Shown in pieces: positions 52,248 to 62,250 of a stretch of 64,000 nt of DNA (its first letter is position 1; the number at the start of each line of letters is the position of its first letter). The position numbers and the translations under genes are program-made. Origin of the DNA: an uncultured Desulfobacter sp. (GTDB taxonomy: Bacteria > Desulfobacterota > Desulfobacteria > Desulfobacterales > Desulfobacteraceae); assembly GCF_963664415.1 (NCBI RefSeq), contig NZ_OY761445.1, positions 832,501 to 896,500 on the forward strand, in the 5' to 3' direction. Under the pieces are notes generated by a model. That model did no database searches. It saw only the letters and a list, made by a program, of their open reading frames with translations, and was not told the origin of the DNA.

Positions 52248-54285
52248 ACTGCGCCGTAGGCTTGGAGCGGTACTCATTGTCACAGCATTTCTTTATTTCG
52301 CGCCACTGTGCCATGCACAAATTGATGAGCTGACCTTTCAGGATGAACATTCCCAACAGTGCATTGCCATTGTCCATGCCCTTGAACGGGATCATTTTAC
52401 CGGGAAAAAACTGGATAGAAATATGTCTGTTCTTGTGTTTGACCGATATATCAAATCCCTGGACCCGGGGAGACATCTTCTGACCCAGGCAGACCTGAAT
52501 GAATACGCGCCGTTGAAACAGCTGATGTATAAATATGTGAAAGCGGGAAACCTTGGACCGGCCTTTGAAATTTTCAACCTTTATCAGTCCCGTAGCCAGG
52601 AACGCCTGGAATATATTCTTGAATTAGTCAAAGCCTGGCAAACCCAAATTGATTTTACCAAAAACGAAACCCTTGTCATTGACTATGAGCATAAACCCTT
52701 TATCAGGGACACCTCGGGCCTTAAACCCCTATGGAAAAAAGAGCTGAAAAATCACATTATCAACTTAAAAATAGATAAAACATCGGATGACGAGATTTCC
52801 GAAAGCCTGAAAAAAATCTATTCCAACCGATTGTCCCGCCTGTCCCAGACACAGTCCCGGGATGTATTCCAGATCTTCATGAATGCCGTCACCATGTCCT
52901 TTGATCCCCATTCCCAATATTTTGCTCCGCGCATGTCCGAGGATTTCGACATTCATATGAAACTGAGTTTGGAGGGCATTGGGGCTGTGCTGCAAAACGA
53001 ATATGAATACACAAAGGTCGTCCGGCTTATTCCCAAAGGTCCGGCCGACAAATCCCAGAAACTTGCCCCCGGGGATAAAATAATCGGCGTAGGCCAGGGC
53101 CAGGATGGAGAAATTAAAGACACCATTGGCCAGCGCATTGACGATGTAGTCAAGCAGATTCGGGGACCCAAAGACACCTTTGTACGGTTAAAAATTATTC
53201 CTGCCAGAAAATCCAATGTAACTGCTACCATCAGCATCAAACGAGACAAGGTAAAATTAGAGGAACAGTCCGCCAAAAAAGAGGTCGTCAATATAACTTC
53301 AAACGGACGGACTTATAAGCTGGGCATCATTGAAATTCCCAATTTTTACATAGACTTTGATGCCTATCACAGGGGAGAGACTGATTACAAAAGCACCACA
53401 AGAGACGTAACAAAACTGCTGACAGAGTTGAAAAAAGAAAAAATTGACGGATTGATTGTTGATTTAAGAGACAATGGGGGGGGCTCGCTTAAAGAAGCCA
53501 ATGATCTGACAGGGCTGTTCCTTAAATATGGCCCCACGGTACAGGTCAAAACAAAATTCAGGGTATCTCGCCTGTATGATGAAGATCCCCAAATTGTCTA
53601 CACAGGCCCCCTTATGGTACTCATTAACAGAATGAGTGCATCTGCCAGTGAAATTTTTGCAGGTGCCATCAAAGATTATCACCGGGGTCTTATTGTGGGC
53701 ACCCGAAGTTTTGGCAAGGGCACGGTTCAGGAGCTCAAACCTTTGGGTGATGGACGGTTGAAGATGACTTCTGCCAAATTTTACCGGGTCTCAGGTAAAA
53801 GCACCCAACATAAAGGCGTAGAACCCGACATCTGGTTTCCACAGATTTATAGAACCAAAGATACTGGAGAAAGCGCCCTCGACGGTGCCCTGCTCTGGGA
53901 TCACATTGATGCCACCCGCTATTCAGCATACATGCCTTTGCAGCCCATGGTCAAACCTTTGGCCGATACGTATAAACAACGGGCAGAAAAGTCCTCTGGC
54001 ATTAAATATCTCACCCAGCGAATTCAATTGGCTGAATCTTTGAGTGAACAAAAAACGCTCTCTTTAAATCTGGCAGAACGCCTGAAAACAGATACTGCTT
54101 TCAATCAAGAAGAGCTGGACCTGGAAAACAATTATCGCAAACAAAAAGGGGAAGCGCCTTTGGCAACCCTGGATGACATAGACCCTGAAAAAGAAGAGAT
54201 CAAACAGATCCTGACAGACCAGGCCGAATACATTGCGGCAGATTTTATTACGTTAAGCCATAAAATCGGATATAAATGGCAGTAA
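52231..54285 (+). CDS. prc: Tail-specific C-terminal processing protease (Prc/CtpA family)
   Basis: A periplasmic serine protease with a Ser-Lys dyad. The 684-residue product has a signal peptide (LGAVLIVTAFLYFAPLCHA), an N-terminal helical domain, and a PDZ domain (about 250-330, LSLEGIGAVLQ). The S41 catalytic region has SASASEIFAGA (Ser) and GTRSFGKGTVQ (Lys). The long C-terminal domain is like that of E. coli Prc. Its start overlaps ylqF by 17 bases. Prc proteins trim lipoproteins and murein hydrolases. Confidence 0.95.
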   Translation: MTQKNKLRRRLGAVLIVTAFLYFAPLCHAQIDELTFQDEHSQQCIAIVHALERDHFTGKKLDRNMSVLVFDRYIKSLDPGRHLLTQADLNEYAPLKQLMYKYVKAGNLGPAFEIFNLYQSRSQERLEYILELVKAWQTQIDFTKNETLVIDYEHKPFIRDTSGLKPLWKKELKNHIINLKIDKTSDDEISESLKKIYSNRLSRLSQTQSRDVFQIFMNAVTMSFDPHSQYFAPRMSEDFDIHMKLSLEGIGAVLQNEYEYTKVVRLIPKGPADKSQKLAPGDKIIGVGQGQDGEIKDTIGQRIDDVVKQIRGPKDTFVRLKIIPARKSNVTATISIKRDKVKLEEQSAKKEVVNITSNGRTYKLGIIEIPNFYIDFDAYHRGETDYKSTTRDVTKLLTELKKEKIDGLIVDLRDNGGGSLKEANDLTGLFLKYGPTVQVKTKFRVSRLYDEDPQIVYTGPLMVLINRMSASASEIFAGAIKDYHRGLIVGTRSFGKGTVQELKPLGDGRLKMTSAKFYRVSGKSTQHKGVEPDIWFPQIYRTKDTGESALDGALLWDHIDATRYSAYMPLQPMVKPLADTYKQRAEKSSGIKYLTQRIQLAESLSEQKTLSLNLAERLKTDTAFNQEELDLENNYRKQKGEAPLATLDDIDPEKEEIKQILTDQAEYIAADFITLSHKIGYKWQ

Positions 54286-54339
54286 CATCCGGTTCTCTTA
54301 CCCTTAAAACCAATCTTATTGCCAAACAAATATGAATGT

Positions 54340-57300
54340 ATGGCTATGAACAAAAGAACCATACTGCGCATTGGGTTTTTTTCTGCGGTAACTCTAACCC
54401 TCTGCGCAGTAGTCTTGTGCTTGGCCATCACCCCATTGATCAACACAGAGCAGGTCAAAGGACGTCTAACCAAAGCGCTTCAAAATGAAACCGGCATTAC
54501 CGTCCGGTTTAATCAGTTAGCGTTTATTCTTTCTCCTTTGCCAAGTCTGCGCATAATAGATATATCGGCACAACTTGATCCCAAAAATAAAATTTCAATC
54601 GACAAGGCCCTAGTGGAACTGAGTCCGCTCCAGCTTCTCAAATTCAAGACAGCTGTCAGGCGTATTACCCTTCAATCCCCAGAACTTATTCTCAATAAGA
54701 CTGTCAGCAAAAAAAATAAATTCACAGCACCACCGCGTTGGGCCGCATCAGTGCAGACAGCATTTGACCGGTTGTTTGATCTACCCTTGGCAGACAGGAA
54801 TCAGCTCGACATAATTATAACCCATGCGCGGTCAAGTTATTTTGCCACCATGGACGCACGGATTCGAATCGCAGCCCGAACAAAGGCTTTAAATATCGAG
54901 GCCCAGGTATCAGGGCTTCAACTGGAGACAGATCGCATTCCAAACCTTGAATCTGCATTAAAGGGTCGAATAAAAAATATTGAGACCCCGAATCTGTCAT
55001 TAGAATGCCGTCATGACAAGAACACCTTGTTCGCCGGTAATCTGAAAATTACATCCCTTCGGGCCCATCTTGAATCCCCCAAAGACAACCCGATTATAAC
55101 AAAGAAGGTTCACCTTAAGTTTGCCATGTCAAAAAAAAGGGTTACAGCCTGCCTTTCGCCCCTGAAACTTGTTTATCCCAAAGGGCGTGTTGGAATAAAT
55201 TTATCGTTATCCCCTGGACAAGAAGCGTCAAGCCTTGAATTTACCGGAGAACAGATTGATATCAGGCAGGCAAGACAGGTGTGCCTGCCACTTCTTAAAG
55301 GATTTGAGACATCTGAAATCCTGTTCGACATACTCCGGTCAGGCACCGCGCAAAAGGTGACTGTGGGATTTAAAAGTGAAGGCATTGATCAACTGTTTAA
55401 CACAAAAAACATTTTTATAAGCGGCTGTTCCGACTCGACCACAGTTAAAATCCCCCATGTGCCTGTCATTGTAGACAATGCCTCGGGACGAGCAGAGATG
55501 AAAGACGGGATCCTTCAGATTCACCCTGAAAGCGGCCATGTGGGACAAACAATTGTCACCGGTGGCGATCTTGATATCAATTTGATTCATCAGCATACTG
55601 TCCCGTTTTCAGGCAGATTTCCCCTGAAACTTGATTTAGCAGAACTGCCGGCGGCTCTTATCTCAATGTTGCCGGGTACGTCCCTGGCCAGGGAAATGTC
55701 AAAAATATCGGATCTGACCGGCAGCTCAGAAGCCATTCTTGAGCTGGAGAATACCAATTCCCACAAAGACCTTGGTGTCAAGGTTATCGCAAAGAATATC
55801 CATGCAATCGGCAAGTACCGGCCTATCCCCCTGCCCATACAAATCAACGGCGGCTCGTTTCTTTTGGACAACCGAAAAGTTGTTTTGAGAAATATGTCAG
55901 GAGCCATAGGAAACAGCAAAATATCAAAACTGAATGCCGAAATTGACACCAGGGGCCTTGTTCCCATGCATATAAAAAACATGGCTGCCAATATTATACT
56001 GGAACAGGCACTCCCTCTGGTTGAGCGTTATCCTGGAGTCCCCCAAAAGCTTGGTCCAATGAAAAATACTTCCGGCATAATGATTATTAAAGCCCTTGAC
56101 GTTAAAGGTCCCATGTTTTCGCCAAACTTGTGGCAGGCACACATGACAGGCCAGGTGGACAAAGGTAGTGTCGTATTTAACAACAATACCAATGGCATTT
56201 CGGATCTGTTCTTCCAATTCAAGGCAGCCCCTTCAACAATAACGCTGGCAGACATTGCCTGTACCGTTAAAGATCTGACCTGGCTTGAAAAAAACATTTC
56301 GGCCCAATACAACCAAAGTATTACCCTGCCTTTGACATTGACTCAAGGACAGTTTGTAAAGCAGCCGGACGGTTGCCTTTTCCAGGGGCAGCTTCTCACC
56401 ACATCAGGTACAAAGGTATTATGTAAGGCAGACGGTCCTACCATAAATAAAATTAGCCTGTCTCAATTGAAGATTAAAGATGGAGAGCGAACCGATGCGG
56501 ATGTGACCTTTTACAAAAACCCGGAGATGCCAAAGATTAATTTTGCAGGAAAACTGGATAAAACAACACTGGAAAACCTGCTTTATACGGATTCATATCT
56601 TTACCGTCAACTTCGAGAAGTGGCCGGAGCAAAGAGGTTCACGATTTCAACAGACCAAACCAACAACATTACCATCACGGCAGATACACTTAACCTTGCC
56701 CCCCTTTTGCCCGCCAAAGAACCCCCAGTATCCACCGCCCCCCCGCGCCCACTGTTCAAACAGGAACATATTTTTTTAAATGTCAACACATTGGATTATG
56801 ACCAGCGGGAATACCAAAGGGTTCAGGCAAAAGCTACTATGAATCAATCGGTCACGGATATAGATATTACCCATGCAACCCTCTGTGACCTTGATCTTTC
56901 AGGGCGAATAACCATTAATCATGCCGGGGATAATTCAGGTGTGCTAACCCGCATTTTTTTTAATACGGACCAGGCAAAGGAGGTGTCTCTTTCCTTGGGC
57001 TGTCTGACAGGCAGTCAAAGTGTTATTGAAGGACGTTATACACTTGTGGGGGAACTTTCCGGCGTTGGGCAGTCTTTGACCCAGGCAAAATTCAAACAAA
57101 ACGGACATCTTAATTTTAAGGCTCAGTCCGGCCGCATATTTAAAGCGACCCTGCTATCCAGGGTGCTATCCGTTGTTAATATCTTAGGAGAAACCGACAT
57201 TCAGCAGCAGGGATTCGGATTTAAAACTTTTACGGCCAATGCAGACATAAAAGACAGTGTGGTGCATATAAAAAACGCCGTTATTGATGCAGATAATATG

Positions 57301-57591
57301 GCCATCATCGCCGAAGGGTGGGCTGATCCGTTAAACGATGCTCTGGATATCACCCTTTTAGTGGCTCCGTTTAAAACCATTGACACCATTATTAAATATA
57401 TTCCGATTGTAAACACGATTCTAAATGGCCGTCTCGTCTCTTTTCCAATCAGGGCCTATGGCAAAATATCAGATCCCACAGTAGTGCCTCTCCACCCGTC
57501 TGCAGTGGGAAAAGGATTGCTCAACCTGCTGGGAGATTTGGTCAAAACACCCGGGCGCCTGATTGAAGGGATAAAAGATAATGAAAAATAA
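54340..57591 (+). CDS. Large AsmA-like protein
   Basis: AsmA-family proteins (AsmA, YhdP, TamB) are long beta-rich bridges thought to move phospholipids across the periplasm. This product, about 1083 residues from the ATG at 54340 (54346 and a TTG at 54319 are alternatives), has one N-terminal membrane helix (IGFFSAVTLTLCAVVLCLAI). An AsmA-like N-terminal region follows, then a long beta-strand body. The C-terminal part holds the family-type text GHLNFKAQSGRIFKATLLSRVLSVVNIL, NAVIDADNMAIIAEGWADP. It overlaps the thioesterase gene. Confidence 0.85.
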   Translation: MAMNKRTILRIGFFSAVTLTLCAVVLCLAITPLINTEQVKGRLTKALQNETGITVRFNQLAFILSPLPSLRIIDISAQLDPKNKISIDKALVELSPLQLLKFKTAVRRITLQSPELILNKTVSKKNKFTAPPRWAASVQTAFDRLFDLPLADRNQLDIIITHARSSYFATMDARIRIAARTKALNIEAQVSGLQLETDRIPNLESALKGRIKNIETPNLSLECRHDKNTLFAGNLKITSLRAHLESPKDNPIITKKVHLKFAMSKKRVTACLSPLKLVYPKGRVGINLSLSPGQEASSLEFTGEQIDIRQARQVCLPLLKGFETSEILFDILRSGTAQKVTVGFKSEGIDQLFNTKNIFISGCSDSTTVKIPHVPVIVDNASGRAEMKDGILQIHPESGHVGQTIVTGGDLDINLIHQHTVPFSGRFPLKLDLAELPAALISMLPGTSLAREMSKISDLTGSSEAILELENTNSHKDLGVKVIAKNIHAIGKYRPIPLPIQINGGSFLLDNRKVVLRNMSGAIGNSKISKLNAEIDTRGLVPMHIKNMAANIILEQALPLVERYPGVPQKLGPMKNTSGIMIIKALDVKGPMFSPNLWQAHMTGQVDKGSVVFNNNTNGISDLFFQFKAAPSTITLADIACTVKDLTWLEKNISAQYNQSITLPLTLTQGQFVKQPDGCLFQGQLLTTSGTKVLCKADGPTINKISLSQLKIKDGERTDADVTFYKNPEMPKINFAGKLDKTTLENLLYTDSYLYRQLREVAGAKRFTISTDQTNNITITADTLNLAPLLPAKEPPVSTAPPRPLFKQEHIFLNVNTLDYDQREYQRVQAKATMNQSVTDIDITHATLCDLDLSGRITINHAGDNSGVLTRIFFNTDQAKEVSLSLGCLTGSQSVIEGRYTLVGELSGVGQSLTQAKFKQNGHLNFKAQSGRIFKATLLSRVLSVVNILGETDIQQQGFGFKTFTANADIKDSVVHIKNAVIDADNMAIIAEGWADPLNDALDITLLVAPFKTIDTIIKYIPIVNTILNGRLVSFPIRAYGKISDPTVVPLHPSAVGKGLLNLLGDLVKTPGRLIEGIKDNEK

Positions 57592-58396
57592 TCCAGACGC
57601 ATTCTCACAAAAATTTAATCTGCCCTATTCCGCTTTAACCACCACCGGAAAGATCAAAATGGACTGGCTTTTAAGTGTATTCCAGGATGCGGCCTCAGCC
57701 CACTGCCACGCCCTGGGAATTTCCGGGTTTGACATGGCCCCCAAAAATCTTAAATGGGTGGTGACCCAATACCGGATAAAAATTCACAAACACATTGACT
57801 GGATGACGCCGCTGGTTGTTCAAACATGGCGTACGGCGTGGAAGAACCTTTACGAAGTCAGACGATTCAGGTTACTGGCGGAACAAGAGCAAACCGTGGA
57901 CTCGCCGCCCTGCCCCATGGTAACCGCCTCGAGTATTTGGATACTGATAAAGTCAACAAACAACAGACCAGTCAGGTTGTCACAGCATATGCCACCGTCT
58001 TTAACGACGAGTCCAGCACAAAAACCTGCAGAAAGAATCAAACCCAAAGCATATTTGACCCATGCTGACTATGAATGCACCTTTCCTGTTCATTTTCTCG
58101 ATCTGGATCTCAATGAACATGTGAATAATCCAGTCTATGTCAAATGGGCTGTGCAATCCTTACCCGACACGTTAAACTTTGAATATACCCCTGTGACATG
58201 TGACGTCACATATCAAAAAGAGGCTCTGCCCGGAGATACTGTGCAAAGCCGGATTTCAATTAATTATGAAAATGACCGACTGGTCACAGACCATTTCATT
58301 GTCCGGCATACATCAAAGGAAAATCTGGCTCACTTGACGATCACCTGGAAAAAAACAGGCCCTCAAAGCCTGTTTCATACAACAAACACGGACTGA
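57581..58396 (+). CDS. Acyl-ACP thioesterase (tandem hot-dog fold)
   Basis: The enzyme would release fatty acids from acyl-ACP. The 271-residue product has two hot-dog domains. The first includes LLSVFQDAASAHCHALGISG and the conserved VVTQYRIKI. The second has DLDLNEHVNNPVYVKWA, the catalytic Asn-His region of FatA/FatB-type enzymes. Its ATG lies inside the end of the AsmA-like gene, which suggests coupling and perhaps a shared role in lipid supply. Confidence 0.88.
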   Translation: MKNNPDAFSQKFNLPYSALTTTGKIKMDWLLSVFQDAASAHCHALGISGFDMAPKNLKWVVTQYRIKIHKHIDWMTPLVVQTWRTAWKNLYEVRRFRLLAEQEQTVDSPPCPMVTASSIWILIKSTNNRPVRLSQHMPPSLTTSPAQKPAERIKPKAYLTHADYECTFPVHFLDLDLNEHVNNPVYVKWAVQSLPDTLNFEYTPVTCDVTYQKEALPGDTVQSRISINYENDRLVTDHFIVRHTSKENLAHLTITWKKTGPQSLFHTTNTD

Positions 58397-58457
58397 CAGG
58401 ATTTATAACCATCCAGGGTCAACACATAATAAAACATGAGAAAAACGAAATGAGCTA

Positions 58458-58934
58458 TTGGAAACGTTAACATACAAAATGACTGTTGAAAAAGCATACC
58501 AAAAGGCCTTGGGATATCTGGCGAAAAGCCCTAAAACCATCCGTCAGATGAAACAATATCTGACAAATAAAGGATATGACGATATCATTATCGAGCACGT
58601 TGTTGTGCAGTTGTCAGAATTTAATTACCTGGACGACAAAGCTTTTGCACGACAGTTTATCGAAAACCGAATCCGTTACAAACCAAAATCCATATATGCC
58701 CTAAGATTTGAGTTGCGCCAAAAAGGTATTGACCCAGCACTTGCCCAAGAACTGTTATATGCATACAAAGACGAGGATCTGGCGTTAAAAGCCGTTGAGG
58801 CTAAAAAACATGTCTGGAAGCCTTTGGATGAATCTGAATGCCGAAAAAAAATAATGAACTATCTGCGTTACAGAGGTTTTAATTACAGCGTGTGCCAGAC
58901 CGTATGGCAGACCTTTCAAAGAAAAAAATGGTGA
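58458..58934 (+). CDS. recX: Regulatory protein RecX
   Basis: RecX binds RecA and limits its filament growth. The 158-residue product has three-helix repeats typical of RecX: ALGYLAKSPKTIRQMKQYLTNKGY, LNYLDDKAFARQFIENR (FNYLDDKAFARQF here) and ALRFELRQKGI. It starts with TTG at 58458; an ATG at 58479 is possible. recA is not in the window. Confidence 0.92.
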   Translation: METLTYKMTVEKAYQKALGYLAKSPKTIRQMKQYLTNKGYDDIIIEHVVVQLSEFNYLDDKAFARQFIENRIRYKPKSIYALRFELRQKGIDPALAQELLYAYKDEDLALKAVEAKKHVWKPLDESECRKKIMNYLRYRGFNYSVCQTVWQTFQRKKW

Positions 58935-59127
58935 AATGCAAGCGCATAGCTAAATATTTTTTTTCACAATATAACACTTTATTTACACAATTATTACTAA
59001 ATAAATTTCACAACACCTGAAAAATAAATATTTATCCCAATGGAAACATGCTGGGATTTTTCTGATTTATTTACGATTATCGTCGCTTAGGATTTAGCAC
59101 ATAGTATAAAGCAACAAACACATTCTC

Positions 59128-59143
59128 TGGCGTACATATTGCA
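59128..59143 (+). promoter_or_regulatory. Candidate sigma-54 promoter upstream of the PilZ gene
   Basis: TGGCGTACATATTGCA has GG and GC exactly ten bases apart and TGGC/TTGCA at the right places. The start point would be about 60 bases before the PilZ ATG. Confidence 0.6.
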
Positions 59144-59215
59144 TATTCTTTGCGGAAAACACAGGGAGCAAATTAGGCAAAAAAAATTTCAACACAGAAA
59201 GCTGAGGATTTATTT

Positions 59216-59632
59216 ATGGTTGGAAGAAAAAGAACCATTGAGCGTCGAAAAAACAAACGATATAAAGCAGTGGACGGTGCCTATGCAGCTATCAGCCCAA
59301 ATTCAAACAAGATTGGTCAAATCATCGACATCAGTATGGGGGGGCTGTGTTTCAAATACATAAACACCGAAAACAAATCAGAAGAAGCAGTAAATAGAAA
59401 CCAGGAATCTATTTTCTTGAGCAGTATGGGATATTATGTCGGTGATCTTCCATTTCAAACCGTTGCCGACTATGAAATAACGGATACACCTTCATTCAGT
59501 TCAATGCAAGTCAGAAAACGCCACGTCAAATTTACCGCTCTTACATTTAAACAGCTGTTTGACTTGGACTATTATCTGAAAAACAATGTATCAGAACCAA
59601 TAAAACCCCTTCAAAGTTCAAAGCCGAAATAA
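59216..59632 (+). CDS. PilZ domain protein (predicted c-di-GMP receptor)
   Basis: The 138-residue product has both c-di-GMP-binding motifs: an arginine arm (ERRKNKR, RxxxR) near the N-terminus and DISMGGL (D/NxSxxG) about 25 residues on, at the start of the beta barrel. It is a single-domain PilZ protein and probably acts on a partner. The AAAGCTGAGGATT leader supplies a GAGG ribosome site. A sigma-54 promoter-like sequence lies upstream, pointing to co-regulation with motility or surface functions (inference). Confidence 0.85.
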   Translation: MVGRKRTIERRKNKRYKAVDGAYAAISPNSNKIGQIIDISMGGLCFKYINTENKSEEAVNRNQESIFLSSMGYYVGDLPFQTVADYEITDTPSFSSMQVRKRHVKFTALTFKQLFDLDYYLKNNVSEPIKPLQSSKPK

Positions 59633-59645
59633 AAAATAAATTCTG

Positions 59646-59681
59646 AACTGATATCCCACCTTCTTCATCTGAGTATCAGTT
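59646..59681. other. 8-bp inverted repeat between convergent genes
   Basis: AACTGATA (59646-59653) and TATCAGTT (59674-59681) can pair around a 20-base loop. The right arm overlaps the ppiD stop codon. There is no T-run, so a terminator role is only possible. Confidence 0.35.
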
Positions 59682-61580
59682 AATAATATCTGTATTTATC
59701 CGAATGTCAGCGTTCTCTTTCCGGGCCGCCAGCCATTGAGAATAATAATCCTGTTGTTTTCGAGCCTCAAGCTGCAGTTTAACTTTATCAAGATTATCGG
59801 CAATGGCAGCTGTGTCAGGTATCTCTTTTTCTTTCAGACCGATAATGTAAAATTTTCCAGACACTTCAAGGACTTGTTTATAGACACCATTTTTTTCATC
59901 AAGAGAAAAGGCAGCTTGTGCAATTATCTCAGACCCGGTAATACCGGGAACAGCTTCGTTGCGAGTGAACAACTTGCTGGATTCAATCGCAAGATCGTTG
60001 TCGCTGGCAATTTTTTCAATATTTGCTGCGTCATTACCTGCTTTGTCAAGCATTGACTCAGCCGCTTTCTTGGCAGTTTGTTTTTGCAAATCAGCCGTCA
60101 ATTTAACTGCAATTTCCTTTTTTACATCGTCGTAGGCACGTAAGCTTGGATCTATCTTTTCAAGCACATGCATCAAATAATAATTATTTCCAATCTTCTT
60201 GACTTCACTGATCTCATTATCAACAAGGGAAAAGGCCGTGGAGGCAAACTCACCAGGATCTGAAATACCCATACCCTTAAGTTCTGATCCCAGGATAGTA
60301 AAAGCAGGTGTGCTTACCGGCTTCTTAGCTGCAACTAACGCAACTTGTTCAAAGGAATCTCCGTCAAGCACAGCGTCATAGGCATCCTCTGCCTTATTAT
60401 ATGCCATATCCTGAAGTTGGCTTGCTGCCAGTTCCTTTTGAATTTGTGCTTTGGCTGTCTCAAAAGGCGTCACGGTTTCAGGTGTTTTATCCGTCACCTT
60501 AATAATATGCCAACCAAAACGGGTTCTAACCGGTTGTGAAATATCGCCGGCCTTCATTGAAAATGCAGCATCAGCAAAGGGTTTGACCATACTTGTCTTG
60601 TCAAACCGGCCCAGGTACCCACCGTTTGCAGCAGACGGACCCTGGGAATATGCTTTGGCAAGTTCTGAAAAATCTACTGATTGGATTGCTTTTTCATAAA
60701 CGCTTAAAGCTTCTTCTCTTGCCTTGGCAACAGCCTGCTCATCCGCATTTTCACCAACCGTTATTAAGATATGGCTGGCCTCAACCTGTTCCGGTGTGGT
60801 AAATTGCGCCTGGTTCTGATCATAAAAATCCCGAACCGAGGCCTCTTCAATCTTAACCTGGTCCTCGAAATCCTTGGGCGCAAACACAAGGAATGCCGCT
60901 TTACATTTAGGTTCAGACATATATAAATCATGATGGTCATCATATTGGGCACGAATCTGATCTTCATTGGCAAAGACATCAGAAAAGGTGCCTGGATCAA
61001 TCAAAACATACTTAATACCGGCTTTTGTGTTGTTAAACAAATACCAGGCCTGGGCCTCTTGATTTCCAACGGTTATACCATTGATCACCATGCGCTGGAG
61101 TTTGGCATTTCTAATGGTGTTGCGCTGCATCGCTTCAAAAGTTTCAGGCGTCATGGCATTCTGCCCAAGCACACGCTTGTACATATCCATATTAAAGAGA
61201 CCGTCCTTCTGGAAAGCCTTGATGGAGAGCAAATTTTGTTTCAACTCCTCATCGGACACAACAATTTTTAACTTTTGGGCCTCAATTTCCAGAATTTTTT
61301 GATCAATCAGGCTATTCACCGCATACTGCTTAACATTCATCGACTTTATCAAGTCGTCATTCAAGGAGTCCCCAAACTGCTGCTGAAGACGTTGAATCAT
61401 GCGCTGATACGCATCCCGGTATTCCGCAAACGTGATGGCCTGATCATTCACCGAGGCCACTTGATTTTTCTTGCCGGCGTTCATACTGCCAACACCTAAA
61501 AAGACAAACACAACAATAATGATAGCCAGAAAAAACTTTATGATCCAATTTCCTGTATTTTCTCGAAGGTAACGCAGCAT
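59676..61580 (-). CDS. ppiD: Periplasmic peptidyl-prolyl isomerase/chaperone PpiD
   Basis: An inner-membrane-anchored chaperone for exported proteins near the Sec translocon. The 634-residue product has one N-terminal membrane helix (IIKFFLAIIIVVFVFLGVG), then a SurA-N-like chaperone region with NQVASVNDQAITFAEYRDAY. A parvulin rotamase domain follows (about 265-360: ASHILITVGE, FSELAKAYSQGPSAANGGYLG, TRFGWHIIKVTD), then a long C-terminal chaperone part. Length is near the E. coli protein (623). Confidence 0.95.
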   Translation of the reverse strand: MLRYLRENTGNWIIKFFLAIIIVVFVFLGVGSMNAGKKNQVASVNDQAITFAEYRDAYQRMIQRLQQQFGDSLNDDLIKSMNVKQYAVNSLIDQKILEIEAQKLKIVVSDEELKQNLLSIKAFQKDGLFNMDMYKRVLGQNAMTPETFEAMQRNTIRNAKLQRMVINGITVGNQEAQAWYLFNNTKAGIKYVLIDPGTFSDVFANEDQIRAQYDDHHDLYMSEPKCKAAFLVFAPKDFEDQVKIEEASVRDFYDQNQAQFTTPEQVEASHILITVGENADEQAVAKAREEALSVYEKAIQSVDFSELAKAYSQGPSAANGGYLGRFDKTSMVKPFADAAFSMKAGDISQPVRTRFGWHIIKVTDKTPETVTPFETAKAQIQKELAASQLQDMAYNKAEDAYDAVLDGDSFEQVALVAAKKPVSTPAFTILGSELKGMGISDPGEFASTAFSLVDNEISEVKKIGNNYYLMHVLEKIDPSLRAYDDVKKEIAVKLTADLQKQTAKKAAESMLDKAGNDAANIEKIASDNDLAIESSKLFTRNEAVPGITGSEIIAQAAFSLDEKNGVYKQVLEVSGKFYIIGLKEKEIPDTAAIADNLDKVKLQLEARKQQDYYSQWLAARKENADIRINTDIIN

Positions 61581-61705
61581 CCTTGTATAACTCCTTAGCC
61601 ATGTTCTGTTAAGTTAAAAGCATGGAATAATATCGTTTCACAACAACTTGTGTCAATAAATATTCTAAGGCTACAATTTTAATCTATCAAAAAACCATTT
61701 TTTTA

Positions 61706-61734
61706 TTGACACGCCATGCGGTTTCTATTATACA
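61706..61734 (+). promoter_or_regulatory. Promoter of tRNA-Ala
   Basis: A perfect TTGACA (61706-61711), a 17-base spacer and TATACA (61729-61734) precede the tRNA by 16 bases. Confidence 0.82.
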
Positions 61735-61750
61735 TCTACCACTCTTTTGT

Positions 61751-61826
61751 GGGGCTGTAGCTCAGCTGGGAGAGCGCATGGCTGGCAGCCATGAGGTCAG
61801 GGGTTCGAGCCCCCTCAGCTCCACCA
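61751..61826 (+). tRNA. tRNA-Ala (anticodon GGC)
   Basis: A full 76-nt cloverleaf: acceptor GGGGCTG/CAGCTCC (one G-T pair), D arm GCTC...GAGC, anticodon loop CTGGCAG (GGC), T arm with GGTTCGAGC, and an encoded CCA end. It reads GCC and GCT codons. A strong promoter and a terminator flank it, so it is a single-gene unit. Confidence 0.97.
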
Positions 61827-61838
61827 AATTAAGAAATC

Positions 61839-61870
61839 AAGCCGCTGTTTTTTTCCAGCGGCTTTTTTTA
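61839..61870 (+). terminator. Rho-independent terminator of tRNA-Ala
   Basis: AAGCCGCTG (61839-61847) and CAGCGGCTT (61856-61864) form a perfect 9-bp stem, followed by TTTTT. Confidence 0.93.
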
Positions 61871-62250
61871 TTGTTTTTTATTGGTTCATTATTCAATTCC
61901 CAATGCCTTGTTTTTTAATGCTTCATGGCAATTATTGCTCCCCTTATCACTCAATAATATAATTCGGGTATCACACATGTCTTAATTCAAGGAAATAAAG
62001 AAATTATCTTTTCAAATATCGTAACTACTCACCCCTATAAAAAAATGCAAAAATTTAAAAAAAGACTTGACATGTTTTTTCGTGGTAATTTCGAAAATTT
62101 TTAAATGACTTCTAAATTCTCTTTTAACGCATGCTGTCGCTTATATATCCAAAAGTTTACCGTAAATCCATGGCAGATAGTGTCGAATACGTAGAAAATC
62201 AATTGTAGAGCAAATGTCGAGCCCCCAAAAAGCCGTGTTATAATACTGGC
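61871..62250. other. AT-rich intergenic stretch with no recognisable gene
   Basis: About 380 bases between the tRNA terminator and the truncated transposase. It is AT-rich and has no ORF with family features. A TATAAT at 62239-62244 lies so close to the next ATG that a transcript from it would be almost leaderless. The missing left end of the older insertion sequence should lie here, but I could not identify its terminal repeat. Confidence 0.55.

Noticed and set aside
61706..61918. A 70-codon frame across the tRNA-Ala gene
   Set aside because: It runs through the promoter, tRNA and terminator and has no support as a protein.
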